DNA of 64,000 nt. It comes from Cohnella caldifontis. GTDB taxonomy: Bacteria; Bacillota; Bacilli; Paenibacillales; Paenibacillaceae. Every line of letters begins with the position of its first letter. Position 1 is the first letter of the stretch. Positions 31,893 through 41,201 of this stretch are shown one piece after another. The translations under genes and the position numbers were made by a program. The notes below the pieces were generated by a model. It was not told the DNA's origin, did not search any database, and was given only the letters and a program-made list of their open reading frames with translations. Location: the NCBI RefSeq assembly GCF_029360585.1, contig NZ_JAQZSJ010000018.1, positions 1-64,000 on the forward strand. The letters run 5' to 3'.

Positions 31893-34800
31893 TTACTGCG
31901 CCGCGATCCGCCGGAGCAGCGTTTCGCTGTTCGTTTCCACGTCCAGCTTGTCGGTCGCCGGCTGCGGAACCAAGCGATTTTTCTCCGCTTCCAGCCACCG
32001 CCGCCAGGCTTGCTTGTCCTCGCCGAACGCCCGTCCGCTCAAACGTTCCAGCTGCAGGAGCGCCTGTTTCGAGAGCAGGGAACGGGCATCGTTCACGTAA
32101 GCGATCAGAATCCCGTACCCGCGCGGGGAGCCGCACCGGGCGAGCGCCCGGCCGAGCGCCAATTCCAGCATGGCCCGCCGCTCGAGGAAATAATCCGGCT
32201 GATAACCGGTCTCGGCTTGAAGCCCCTGAAGGAGGGGAATGTCATGCAGCTGCTTGAGGATCGGCACCGCGTCGGGATCCCCCAGCCGCTCGGCTCCCTG
32301 GCAGACCGCGTCGACGAAGTAGTATAGTCCCTTGTGCGTATCCTTGAAATCGTCTTCCGTCGGATGAAGCAGGTCCGCCACTCTCTGCCAGGCGGGCAGA
32401 CTCCGCTTGTCCCGGGCTTCCGCCAGCGAGTAGAGCAGATAGGCCGCATCCGGCATCGCGCCGTGGTCCGGGGGAAGCTGGACGTACATGATTTCCGCGG
32501 TGCGAAGCGGAAGCCCGGAGCCTTTCAGGTCTTTCATGATCTCCTCGATCAGTACTGGCACGCCGGCGTTCGAGCCGAGCATCGCCAGCGCTTGGGCGAT
32601 CCGGATCCTCCGGAGTCCTTCCGCGCCGGGCAGCGCCCGCTCGAGGAACGGAACGATGCGGGGGCCAACCGAGCAAACCTCGACGAACGGGATCGGATCC
32701 CGATAGACTTCGTTCATGCGCATGTTGGAGTATTCGTACAGCGGCCGGTCCGCTTCCAGGGAATCGACGAGCCGCTCCAAATCTTCGTCGCGGTAAACGA
32801 TCGGAGAGAGCTTCCGGGTCAGGATGGACGCCGGAATCAGCCCGGCGTGCGCCAGCCGGGCTTGCAGCTTCGCGACGTCGATGGCTCTCGGCGTCGTGTC
32901 TCCGCGGACGGCCGCTGCCGCCGCGAGCGCCGCCGCCGCGCCGAGATTCTCGAGGTCCGCCTGCATGCGGATGGCGGGCAAGGCGTCATGCGTCGCCGAG
33001 ATCGCCTTTCCGGACAGGAGAAGGCCTTCCAGCCCCCGCGGCAGCAGCATCGAATACGGGATTTCGATCTCCAGGTTCGGCGGGATCAGCCCCACGTTGA
33101 CCCAATCCGCTCCGCTGACTCCTTTGACGTCGTGATTGCTGAAATGGACGTTCACGACGTCCGGCCACTTGCGGTGCAGCAATTGGTCGGACAGCTTCAT
33201 GACCGTATCGCCGAGGATATGGCGGCTTTCCCGGGTGGCGACGTAGATGCCGTGATCGTGGCAGCCGTTCCCCCGCCTCCGTCCCGCCAGGATGGCGCGC
33301 GTGTAATCGAAAACGTCGGACACGTCCACCATGCTCGTGAAATTGTTCTGGATCTTATCGGGCGCCTGGAATTGCGCGAGCGAGTACCACATGACGGTGT
33401 GGTCTTTCTCGGAACCGTAGACGTACTCCGCGCCGGCGAAAGCGGCCACGTCCCCGTCTCCCGTGGCGTCGATCACGGCTTTCGCCGTCACGATCCGCGG
33501 GCCCCACCGCGTGGCGACGATCGCGCCGCAGACGCGGTTGCCCCGGACGAGGGCGCCGAACGTCACCGCGTTCAGCACCGGCTCGACCCCGGCTTCCAGC
33601 GCCTGCCGCAGCAGCACGTGCTTCTTCGCTTCGAGGTTCCACTTGTGCCCTTTGTACCGAAGGTCCTGCTGAAGGCGGAGGACCGCTTCCTGCAGCTTCT
33701 CGGCATAACCGGCCTTGCGGCCGAACCAATAGCTGTCCACGCCGCCGTAAGTGCCCGTCCCGCCGAGTCCCGGGTTCAAGTCGACCAGCACCGTCCGCAT
33801 CCCTTCCCGCGCGGAGGCGGCCGACGCGCATGCGCCGCCCGATCCGCCGCCCGCGACGAGGATGTCGGCTTGCGCGAGCACGGGAACGTTCGCGGCGGAG
33901 ACGCGCTCCATCGGCCAGCGGCCCTGCCGGCCGTCCAGGATGGGAATGCGGACCTCGACATCCCGCAGCGGATCCTCGGTCCCCGTTTCATCGGTGCGTA
34001 CCGGCTTCGTCGGTCCGGCTGCCGCCTGCACGGTGCCGGACGCTTCCTGGCCGGCGTTCCCGTCCGCATGCTCCGTGATCCGGCGGCCTAAACGTCCCCC
34101 CGCGAGCGTACCGCTTCGGGCGTCCAGGCAAGCCGGCGAGCCGTCCCGGAGCGCCGGAAGGAAAAGCGACCATACGCCCGGCTGCCGGGTTTTAGCGTCA
34201 GCCGGGGTCGAGCCGGCATCATCCGCGGACGCCGCACTCGCCGCCCGTCCATCCTCGCTGCCGTCGTCCGTCAACGTCCGTGGATCGACCGGTCCGTAGA
34301 GCTCGTGCGAAGAAGCGCTCAGCACCGCTTTTTCGAACGCCGGAACTTCCTGCATCAGATGGATCGCCAGCTTCATCCCGATTTCGCGCCCCGCGGCTTC
34401 CCGGCTGCGATTGGACTCGAGCGTATTGTCGCCCGGCGCGGTTATGGCGAATTCGACGAATACATGGCCGTCGTCCCGGTATCCCCGGCGCAAACGCGCT
34501 TCGCCCGAGGCCGCCCCGAGGCCGGCCGGGATCGGCAACCGCTCGGGGGCTTCCCCGCCGAACCGGACGCCGACGAATTCGAGCGTCCGGTAGTACAGCG
34601 CGTCTCCCCTGCCGGCCGCGGACACGTCTTCCCCGCACAGGGCGGCAAGCAGGGCCGTTTCGGTCGCATCCACCGCTTGCTTGCAGCGGATCAGCTGGCG
34701 GCCGGATTTATTGGCAATGACGAGGCCGGACAATTTCCCCCCGTCCGTCTCGACGCCGACCGGGAGCGAAGCGTACAGCAGCCCGATCCCCCGTTCCTCC

Positions 34801-35126
34801 AGAAGCTCTTCCAGGCTCGATTTCAGCCGGTCCGGATGCAGCGGAACGAGGTTCCCGCCGCCGTTCGCCTGCTCGATGTCCTGGTCCCGCAGCACCCGCC
34901 GGATGAGCTCAGGCGGCTCCGCTTCGTCCTCTTCCGATTCCAGCCAGGGCCGAAGCGTCGCGGTCAGCTCCCGGCCCAAATAGGTGCGCGGCTCGATCAC
35001 CATCACGCGGCGTCCCGCTTTCGCCAGCTCGAGCGCGCAGGAGAGGCCGGCGAAAGAGCCGCCCGCCACGACCGCGTCGACGCGGGCAATCACCGGCAGC
35101 TCCGTTGCCCCGATCGTCAAGCCCAT
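31893..35126 (-). CDS. FAD-dependent oxidoreductase with two FAD-binding folds and a HEAT-like C-terminus
   Basis: This 1077-residue protein belongs to the FAD_oxidored (PF12831-like) group. An N-terminal Rossmann fold carries AGGSFAGLSCALELAKAGRR (motif residues 22-27) with a second strand ending VMVIE. A low-complexity linker (~330-400) follows, and a second complete fold starts at GGGSGG (426-431) with TVLVDLNPGLGGTG and AVIDATGDGDVAAFAGAEY. The last ~300 residues look like helical repeats (IRIAQALAMLGSNAGVPVLI; LGRALARCGSPRGYGILIAY). The substrate is unknown; oxidation of a sugar or sugar acid is plausible from context. The start is an ATG with GGAGG 8 bases upstream. It lies 22 bases before GH20. 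Confidence 0.82.
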   Translation of the reverse strand: MGLTIGATELPVIARVDAVVAGGSFAGLSCALELAKAGRRVMVIEPRTYLGRELTATLRPWLESEEDEAEPPELIRRVLRDQDIEQANGGGNLVPLHPDRLKSSLEELLEERGIGLLYASLPVGVETDGGKLSGLVIANKSGRQLIRCKQAVDATETALLAALCGEDVSAAGRGDALYYRTLEFVGVRFGGEAPERLPIPAGLGAASGEARLRRGYRDDGHVFVEFAITAPGDNTLESNRSREAAGREIGMKLAIHLMQEVPAFEKAVLSASSHELYGPVDPRTLTDDGSEDGRAASAASADDAGSTPADAKTRQPGVWSLFLPALRDGSPACLDARSGTLAGGRLGRRITEHADGNAGQEASGTVQAAAGPTKPVRTDETGTEDPLRDVEVRIPILDGRQGRWPMERVSAANVPVLAQADILVAGGGSGGACASAASAREGMRTVLVDLNPGLGGTGTYGGVDSYWFGRKAGYAEKLQEAVLRLQQDLRYKGHKWNLEAKKHVLLRQALEAGVEPVLNAVTFGALVRGNRVCGAIVATRWGPRIVTAKAVIDATGDGDVAAFAGAEYVYGSEKDHTVMWYSLAQFQAPDKIQNNFTSMVDVSDVFDYTRAILAGRRRGNGCHDHGIYVATRESRHILGDTVMKLSDQLLHRKWPDVVNVHFSNHDVKGVSGADWVNVGLIPPNLEIEIPYSMLLPRGLEGLLLSGKAISATHDALPAIRMQADLENLGAAAALAAAAAVRGDTTPRAIDVAKLQARLAHAGLIPASILTRKLSPIVYRDEDLERLVDSLEADRPLYEYSNMRMNEVYRDPIPFVEVCSVGPRIVPFLERALPGAEGLRRIRIAQALAMLGSNAGVPVLIEEIMKDLKGSGLPLRTAEIMYVQLPPDHGAMPDAAYLLYSLAEARDKRSLPAWQRVADLLHPTEDDFKDTHKGLYYFVDAVCQGAERLGDPDAVPILKQLHDIPLLQGLQAETGYQPDYFLERRAMLELALGRALARCGSPRGYGILIAYVNDARSLLSKQALLQLERLSGRAFGEDKQAWRRWLEAEKNRLVPQPATDKLDVETNSETLLRRIAAQ

Positions 35127-35239
35127 TCTCGATTCCTCCATCCCTTCAGAATCCCCCGGTTGATAAAAGGAAAGCCGCCGGTTAAGGCAGCTCCGATTGT
35201 TGAAAAAAACCTTAGACGCGTGAACCGCTGCAATCGCGC

Positions 35240-35570
35240 ACCACATGCTCTCTATTCCGCAGGGTTCATCTTCTAACCGCCGCAATAGCGCACCACGTGC
35301 TCTATTCCGCAGGGTTCATCGTCTAACCGCCGCATTAGCGCACCACGTGCTCTATTCCGCCGAACAATCCACCCATCGCCAAAATAACGTACCACATCCG
35401 CTATTCCGCCGAACTTTCCATCCCATCGCCGAAATAACGTACCACATCCGCTATTCCGCCGAACCAACCACTCAGCCAACGAAATAACGTACCACATCCG
35501 CTATTTCGCTGAACCAACCATCCCATCGCCGAAATAACGTACCACATCCACTATTCCGCCGAATCGCCGG
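35240..35570. repeat. Seven-copy tandem array, ~50-bp period, intergenic
   Basis: Copies of ACCAC(A/G)(T)(C/G)CGCTATTCCGCC recur near 35240, 35292, 35342, 35391, 35441, 35491 and 35541, a period of 49-52 bases. The first three carry GCACCACGTGCTCTATTCCG with AGGGTTCATC; the last four carry AATAACGTACCACATCCGC. Thus two subtypes are fused in one array. The array lies in the 550-base gap between GH36 and the FAD protein, which contains no gene. Confidence 0.88.
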
Positions 35571-35587
35571 GGTCACGATCGTGCTGG

Positions 35588-35623
35588 TTCCTGAGTGACG
35601 GGGATATCCCCGTCGCTCAGGAA
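35588..35623. other. 36-base near-perfect palindrome
   Basis: TTCCTGAG-T-GACGGGGAT and its complement make an 18-bp inverted repeat with no loop; the only deviation (T opposite G) would still pair as U-G in RNA. It sits 51 bases after the GH36 gene in transcript direction. No T-run follows, so it may be a terminator without U-tract, an mRNA 3' structure or a protein site. Confidence 0.6.
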
Positions 35624-35674
35624 AATCCCGATTCGCCAGGCGCTGCGGAGGCGTAGGTCGGCCCATGCCGCCGG

Positions 35675-37828
35675 TTAAGGCAGCTCGATCTCGATCGTCG
35701 CTTCGCCGTCCGCGCCGGAGCAATCCGCTTCGTACAGCGAGCCGCCGGCTTGCTCCCAGCGGATCTCCTCCCCGTCGCACCGCACGCTAACCGGCGCCGC
35801 GTCCGCCGCGAAAACGAACTTGCCGCCTTCGCGAAGCTTCAGCACCGACCGATTCCCATCCTGCCGCAAGCGGAGCACGGCATGCGACGATACGTATTTC
35901 TCCGCGAGCCCGATCGGAACGACGGGTCCGTCGGCCGGGACAATGGTATACAGAGCATAGCCGCCTTCCGGAAGCCGGAACGGCACCCGCTCGTCCGCCC
36001 CGACGAAAGCCAGGCTGCGGGTGAAATGTTCGTACACCGCGAACCGCTTGCCCGCGAGGCCCGGAACGTCCCGCGGCCCGACGCCGCCTTCCACGGGTTC
36101 GGGCGACGTATGGATATGGAACGCCGCCACCACGCCCGCGCCGGACGCGCCGGCTTTGTTCCAGATTTTCAGCGGCACCGCTTCTTCGGCGGGGTTGCGC
36201 AGCAGGCAATCCTCGGTCGGCGCGGGCGTGCCGTCGCAACGGATGATGCTGCCGTCCCGGTAGATCAGCGGCCACAGTTTCGCGGGGTCGGTCTTCTCCA
36301 GCGCGTCGCTGACGTAGACCGGTCCGCCGCTGACGGAGCGGAGCACCGCGTTCTGGACGTCATCGTGGTTGCGGGTCCAGTACATGTCCCAGTCTCCCCA
36401 GTAGAACGCGCCGTGGTAAAACGAGTTGTAGGCGTTCTGCAGCGCGTGCTCGGGGAATCCCCGCTTCTCCTGCGGCACGAAATCGTCGCTGTTGCGCGAT
36501 ACCGCGGAGTTCGGGCGGTGCCAAATGTTTTCGGCCGCCATGCCCATGCAGTTGATGATCGTCTTATCGAAATGCAGCGCGACGGAAGCCTCCAGCGCGG
36601 TATGCGCGGCCGAAGCCGCTTCGCCGATGGAGCGCTGCCCCTTGAAGAAATTCAGCACCGCGCTCTGGCTGTCGACTTTGACGAAATCGACGCCCTGTCG
36701 GCGCAAATACCCGTGCCAGGCATTCCAGAACCCGAAGCCGCGTCCCGCCTCCGGGTACGGCACGAGATGGCCGCGCGGCACTTGGAACAGCGAATCCCGC
36801 GTCTCTCGGGCGATCGCGCTGTCGGGGTCGATGCCTCCCCAATAACCGGCGATCGTGTGCCAGACGCCGACGTGCCGGATGCCGTGCGTTTCCTTCAGCT
36901 CGCGGATCGTATGGGCGAGCCCGTTCGGGAATTTCCCCGGGTCGGCGTCGAACGCGGCAAGCCTTCCGTCCCGGATTTCCGACCAGCCGTCGTCGATCAT
37001 CACCCAGCGGACCGGCAGGCCGAGCTTCCGCAATTCGTCCGCCTTGGCCAACAGTCCTTCTTCGTTCACCTGATGGTAAAAGGCGTCCCAGCTGCACCAG
37101 CCGAGACCGTCCAGGATTTCGGGATACGTCTTCGCTTCGCGGGGAAGCGTGGGGAAATCGAGCGCCTTCAAAGCGGCGCCGACACTATCCCCAACGAGCC
37201 CGTACGGGTCTTGGCCCGCCGCCAAGGCGAACGCCAAAGTGCGGATCTCCGTGTAACCGTCCTGATAAGTAGACACGCGAAGCGAGAAGCCTTCCGCCGA
37301 GCCGGCCGCCTCGGTCCGGCAGACCGGCCCTACGGCCGGCAGCAGATATCGGTAGCCGGAGGACGCGCGCCAGAGCAGCGATTGCGTCCGGCCCGGCAAC
37401 GCCGCGGGATCCGTGGAGAAATGGGGCCGCGTCCACCAATCTTTATGCTGGTAAAGGGCCAACAAGCCTTCGATCGGTTCGGCCGGGGAAACGGTGACGA
37501 CGATCCCCCCTTCGGGAGCGAAACACCGCTGCTTGCCGAACGCGTTGTCGTTCCGCGCTTCCGCTTCTACCGAAGCCAGCATGACGTTGCCGTAGAAACG
37601 CAGGATAAGCCGCGCGCTGACCCATTCCTCCGCGTGGCGGAAACGGCAAACGGCTTCCTCGTAAGATCCGGCCCGGTCCGTGCCGGCCGAGCGTTCGATC
37701 CCGTCCGGGATCAGCGCCGCCGGCGGCGCCGCGGGATCCAGGCGGACGGAAAGCCCGAACGCTTCCGCGATCCGCCCGATCCGTCCCTCCGATTCATGAA
37801 ACAAACCTTCCTCGCGATAGCTGATCAT
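35675..37828 (-). CDS. GH36-type alpha-galactosidase/raffinose-synthase-like protein (Sip1)
   Basis: This 717-residue enzyme matches the plant-like raffinose synthase/Sip1 branch of GH36: WCSWDAFYHQVNEEGLL, VRWVMIDDGWSEI, the nucleophile D386 in FVKVDSQSA, and the acid region SRNSDDF (D448-D449), then YWGDWDMYWT. Bacterial members are mostly hydrolases of alpha-galactosides. There is no signal peptide. The ATG has GGAGGGG 6 bases upstream and lies 14 bases after the SIS protein gene, so the two are one transcript. Removal of alpha-galactose decorations is the likely role. Confidence 0.88.
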   Translation of the reverse strand: MISYREEGLFHESEGRIGRIAEAFGLSVRLDPAAPPAALIPDGIERSAGTDRAGSYEEAVCRFRHAEEWVSARLILRFYGNVMLASVEAEARNDNAFGKQRCFAPEGGIVVTVSPAEPIEGLLALYQHKDWWTRPHFSTDPAALPGRTQSLLWRASSGYRYLLPAVGPVCRTEAAGSAEGFSLRVSTYQDGYTEIRTLAFALAAGQDPYGLVGDSVGAALKALDFPTLPREAKTYPEILDGLGWCSWDAFYHQVNEEGLLAKADELRKLGLPVRWVMIDDGWSEIRDGRLAAFDADPGKFPNGLAHTIRELKETHGIRHVGVWHTIAGYWGGIDPDSAIARETRDSLFQVPRGHLVPYPEAGRGFGFWNAWHGYLRRQGVDFVKVDSQSAVLNFFKGQRSIGEAASAAHTALEASVALHFDKTIINCMGMAAENIWHRPNSAVSRNSDDFVPQEKRGFPEHALQNAYNSFYHGAFYWGDWDMYWTRNHDDVQNAVLRSVSGGPVYVSDALEKTDPAKLWPLIYRDGSIIRCDGTPAPTEDCLLRNPAEEAVPLKIWNKAGASGAGVVAAFHIHTSPEPVEGGVGPRDVPGLAGKRFAVYEHFTRSLAFVGADERVPFRLPEGGYALYTIVPADGPVVPIGLAEKYVSSHAVLRLRQDGNRSVLKLREGGKFVFAADAAPVSVRCDGEEIRWEQAGGSLYEADCSGADGEATIEIELP

Positions 37829-37842
37829 GGCGCCCCTCCGCG

Positions 37843-38868
37843 TTAATATTGGCTGACGACTTTGGAAATGTAGCGGAAACCGTCGACGTCGTATCCTTTG
37901 GCCGACGCGATGTTCTCCGCGAGCTGCATGAGCGGAAGCACGGTCGTGATTTGCGGCATAAGCCCGCTTACGCCCGGCAGCACGAGGATCCGATCGGCCG
38001 GGATCTTCGCAGGCGCGGCCGCGCGGTCCGCGATCAGATAAACTTCCGCCTCCAGCGAAGCCAAAAACTCCGCATGGCCGAGCGATTCGTCCAGGCTGTC
38101 CGCTCCGGCGACGATCACGATCGGCAGACCGGGCTGGACGACTTCGACGTTCCCGTGGCGGAATTCGGACAGCGACATGCCTTCGGCGTGTTGGAACGTT
38201 TTCTCCTTGAGCACGAGCGCCCCTTGCTGGGCCGTGACGCCGAACTCCCTGACGCCGAGCAAGTAGAATTTCTCGCGCTTCGCGAGCGCACCCGCCCAAT
38301 CGGCGATCTTCCTATCACTCCCGGAGAGCGTGTCGCGAACGGCGTCGGGCAATGCCGCCAACGCCTGCCAGAACGCCTCGTTTTCCCCCGCCGCGATCGC
38401 GTTCAAAATCAGCAGCGTGGCGGCGTACGACTTGGTCGCCGAGCTGACTTCTTCCCCAGCCTCCATCAGGATCGTTTCATCGGCCAACCTGGCGAGCGCG
38501 GAATCGCTGGCGTTGGTGATGCCCCAGACGGGAACCCCGCGCCGCTTCATAGCCTCGATCGCCGCCTTGGTCTCGTAGCTTTCGCCCGATTGGGACACGA
38601 GAAGAACCAGATCGTCCGCGCCGAGGAACGATTCCAGCAGAGAGACGTCCGCTGCGGGCACGACGTGCGGCAGAAAACCCGCTTCCTTCAGAAAGGCGTA
38701 TTGGCCGACCTTGCAGGCGTTCAGCGAAGCGCCCGTTCCCATCAGGATCACATGGCGGCGGGAACGCAGACTTTCGTGCAAATGCCCGAACCGCGACCGG
38801 TCGGACCGCGCGAACGCGAGACTCACTTCATGGGTATCTCGGATTTCCTGCCGCATTCTGGAGCTCAT
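37843..38868 (-). CDS. SIS-domain sugar-phosphate isomerase/deaminase (AgaS/GlmS-C-like)
   Basis: This 341-residue protein has two SIS domains: VILMGTGASLNACKVGQYAFL, LVLLVSQSGESYETKAAIEA, then FYLLGVREFGVTAQQGALVLKE and LSEFRHGNVEVVQPGLP. These resemble the isomerase half of GlmS and the AgaS/FrlB ketosamine enzymes. It could convert an amino-sugar phosphate made by the adjacent BadF/GlcNAc-type kinase into a ketose phosphate. Its ATG overlaps the kinase stop codon (4-base overlap), supporting a joint pathway. The exact substrate cannot be told. Confidence 0.85.
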   Translation of the reverse strand: MSSRMRQEIRDTHEVSLAFARSDRSRFGHLHESLRSRRHVILMGTGASLNACKVGQYAFLKEAGFLPHVVPAADVSLLESFLGADDLVLLVSQSGESYETKAAIEAMKRRGVPVWGITNASDSALARLADETILMEAGEEVSSATKSYAATLLILNAIAAGENEAFWQALAALPDAVRDTLSGSDRKIADWAGALAKREKFYLLGVREFGVTAQQGALVLKEKTFQHAEGMSLSEFRHGNVEVVQPGLPIVIVAGADSLDESLGHAEFLASLEAEVYLIADRAAAPAKIPADRILVLPGVSGLMPQITTVLPLMQLAENIASAKGYDVDGFRYISKVVSQY

Positions 38869-39875
38869 GGGTTTCCCCCTTCTTCCTTGTTATTCGCCAT
38901 TCGGAGCAAATCGAACCGGGACGCGCTCTTCAGCAGGCTTTCGCCGCGCATCGGGAACTTGGCGCCGCGGATTTCGTCCAGGCCGAGCAAATACGCGCCG
39001 ACTACAGGTTCGTATAAAGCGTCGACAACGTTCGCCTGGGGCGCTTCCATCGCCAGCTTCCCGGCGATCGACCGCTGCAGGATCCGGTCCTTCGCCTTGA
39101 AAATGCTGCCCGACAGCACCACGTCCGTCCGCAATCCGGCATCGCCGATGCGGCGGAGCCCCGCGATGGCGTAACGCGCGACCGATTCGCCGTGCCGTTC
39201 CAGGATGCCGACCGCGGCCGGATCGCCGGCCCTCGCCGCTTCGAAGACGAGCGGCGCGGCGTCTTTGTACGGCCGCAGCTTCCCGTTGATCCGGCGGAAT
39301 AGCAGTTCGTCTACCGTGGGGACGCGGTAAAAACCGAGGACGAGCCCGGTTAAGCGGGTGGGCGGGCCGATGCCGGCGTGCGCGTTGCAAACCGCGACGA
39401 CCGCGGCTTTGCCGATCGACGTTCCGCCCATGTCCTCGTCGTTGACGTAGTATCCAAAGATAAACCGCCCGCCGTCCGGCGTCTGCACGGCGGCGTTAAA
39501 AGCGGTGCCGGCGCACAGCACGACGCCGTGGCCGGCATCCGTGCCGCCGCGCTGCGCGATGACGCAGTCGTTGCATACGCGCACGGAAGGGACGCCGATC
39601 GTACGGATCAAGGCGTCCTCCAGCAGCGGGTATTCGTAATCCCAATCGGCGCCGGTCAGCCCGCCGACCAGCAGCGCGATATCGGCAGCCGACGCGCCCG
39701 CCTGGCGCATGGCCTCACCGCACGCCGACCGGACCATGGACATCGCCATGTCCATGCCGTCGCTGGAGTGGCAGGCTCCCCCGGCGTACCCGACGCCGAG
39801 AATCCGGCCCGCGTCATCCCCGACAAGGGCGGCCGTCTTGGTGGAGCCTTGATCGACCGCGAGCAGGAAGGCCAT
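38865..39875 (-). CDS. BadF/BadG-type sugar kinase (N-acetylglucosamine kinase-like)
   Basis: This 336-residue ASKHA-fold kinase starts MAFLLAVDQGSTKTAALVGD (phosphate-1 loop), has VCNDCVIAQRGGTDAGHGVVLCAGT (phosphate-2 region) and VVLSGSIFKAKD (adenosine region). Family members phosphorylate GlcNAc or other amino sugars. It lies between GH4 and the SIS protein. The preceding gene's TGA overlaps a GTG at 39884 (GTGA) that could also be the start; I prefer the ATG at 39875 because the conserved core begins there. Confidence 0.85.
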   Translation of the reverse strand: MAFLLAVDQGSTKTAALVGDDAGRILGVGYAGGACHSSDGMDMAMSMVRSACGEAMRQAGASAADIALLVGGLTGADWDYEYPLLEDALIRTIGVPSVRVCNDCVIAQRGGTDAGHGVVLCAGTAFNAAVQTPDGGRFIFGYYVNDEDMGGTSIGKAAVVAVCNAHAGIGPPTRLTGLVLGFYRVPTVDELLFRRINGKLRPYKDAAPLVFEAARAGDPAAVGILERHGESVARYAIAGLRRIGDAGLRTDVVLSGSIFKAKDRILQRSIAGKLAMEAPQANVVDALYEPVVGAYLLGLDEIRGAKFPMRGESLLKSASRFDLLRMANNKEEGGNP

Positions 39876-39880
39876 GCCGC

Positions 39881-41152
39881 TCACCGGTTCCCGAAAAATC
39901 GGGGCAAGTACGCTTGGTTCGCATCGAGCAGTTCGTCCAGCAGCGGCACGGCGATCTCGTACTCGCCGACGAGCGGGTTCGCCATCAGCGCCTGCAGCGC
40001 CTTTTCCTTATCGCCGTGGACGGCGGCTTCGACCGTCAGCTGCTCGTAATTTTTCACGGCGCTGACCAGTCCCCAGCCGAACGCGGGAATGTCTTTCAGC
40101 GGAATCGGATGGATGCCTTTCTTGTCCACCTTGCAGGCGATCTCCACGACGGCGCCCGGCGGCATGAGCGGAACCGCGCCGCGGTTCGGCACGTTCACGA
40201 CGCCCCACATGTCCGTGTCATTGTGGAGAGCTTCCATGATGCCGAGCGCGACCTCGGAATAACCGCCGCCGCCCCGCTTGGCGAGCGCCGCCGGTTTTTC
40301 GCGCTGATTCGGATCGGCATACGCCTCGAACACTTCCTTTTCCAGCAACTGAACCTGCTCTCCGCGCGTGAGCGGCGCTTCCAGCTGCTCCTTGACCCGG
40401 GCCTTCCGATGATAGAAATATTGCAGATAAGGGCTGGGCAGAATCCGGAGATGCTTGACCATTCCTCTGTCCAGGCTGAACGTCTTGTCGGCCGCCAGGT
40501 CGAATTCCTCGTCCGTGATCGGACGGCCGTCGACCGTAATGTTCCAGGCGTAGTTGAGGTGGTTCAATCCGTAGAAGTCGTACCGGACGGAAGCCGGATC
40601 GACGCCGAGCGCCTTCGCCGTCCAGTAACGCGGGAACAGGCCGCCCGAACAGAGGCCGGCCATGTTCGCTTTCGAATATTTCGTGACGGCCTCCGTCACG
40701 AGGCCGGCGGGATTGGTGTAGTTGATGATCCAGGCGTCCGGGCTGTACCGCTCGACGTCCCGCGCGATGTCCAGCATGACGGGGATCGTGCGCAGCGCCT
40801 TGGCGAAACCGCCGGCGCCCGTCGTTTCCTGGCCGATCAGGCCGTGCTTGTTCGGGATTTTCTCGTCGAAAATGCGGGCCGCGTTGCCGCCCACGCGAAT
40901 TTGCACGTTCACGAAAGCGGCGCCTTCGATCGCGTCCCGGCGGTCGGTCGTCGCGCGGATGCGAACCGGGAAATCCAGAAATTCCGCGAACCGCGTGCAA
41001 AAGCCGAGCATGATCTCGAGCCGCTTGGGGTCGATGTCCATCAGCACGATTTCCGAAATCGGAAGCCGGTCTTTCATTTTGGCGAAACCTTCGATCAATT
41101 CCGGGGAATAGGAACTCCCCGCTCCGATAATCGCAACTTTCAAACCGCTCAC
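39881..41152 (-). CDS. NAD-dependent glycosidase, GH4 (6-phospho-beta-glucosidase branch)
   Basis: This 423-residue GH4 enzyme has the N-terminal NAD-binding fold VAIIGAGSSYSPELIEGFAK, the LMDIDPKRLEIM strand, the INYTNPAGLVTEAV segment and DFYGLNHLNYAW with the metal-binding histidine. GH4 enzymes cleave by oxidation-elimination using NAD and Mn2+. The metal cysteine is C168, but its context is CSGGLFPRYW rather than the CN(V/I)P of phospho-beta-glucosidases. No PTS genes are present, so the substrate may be unphosphorylated. The start is a GTG at 41152 with AGGGAGA 9 bases upstream. Confidence 0.88.
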   Translation of the reverse strand: MSGLKVAIIGAGSSYSPELIEGFAKMKDRLPISEIVLMDIDPKRLEIMLGFCTRFAEFLDFPVRIRATTDRRDAIEGAAFVNVQIRVGGNAARIFDEKIPNKHGLIGQETTGAGGFAKALRTIPVMLDIARDVERYSPDAWIINYTNPAGLVTEAVTKYSKANMAGLCSGGLFPRYWTAKALGVDPASVRYDFYGLNHLNYAWNITVDGRPITDEEFDLAADKTFSLDRGMVKHLRILPSPYLQYFYHRKARVKEQLEAPLTRGEQVQLLEKEVFEAYADPNQREKPAALAKRGGGGYSEVALGIMEALHNDTDMWGVVNVPNRGAVPLMPPGAVVEIACKVDKKGIHPIPLKDIPAFGWGLVSAVKNYEQLTVEAAVHGDKEKALQALMANPLVGEYEIAVPLLDELLDANQAYLPRFFGNR

Positions 41153-41201
41153 GAATCTCACTCTCCCTAGTTTGGATAGCCTCGCGGACCGAGGCGGCCG
41201 A

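Noticed and set aside
35245-35497. Short open frames over the ~50-bp array.
   Set aside because: They are repeat translations with no start signals.
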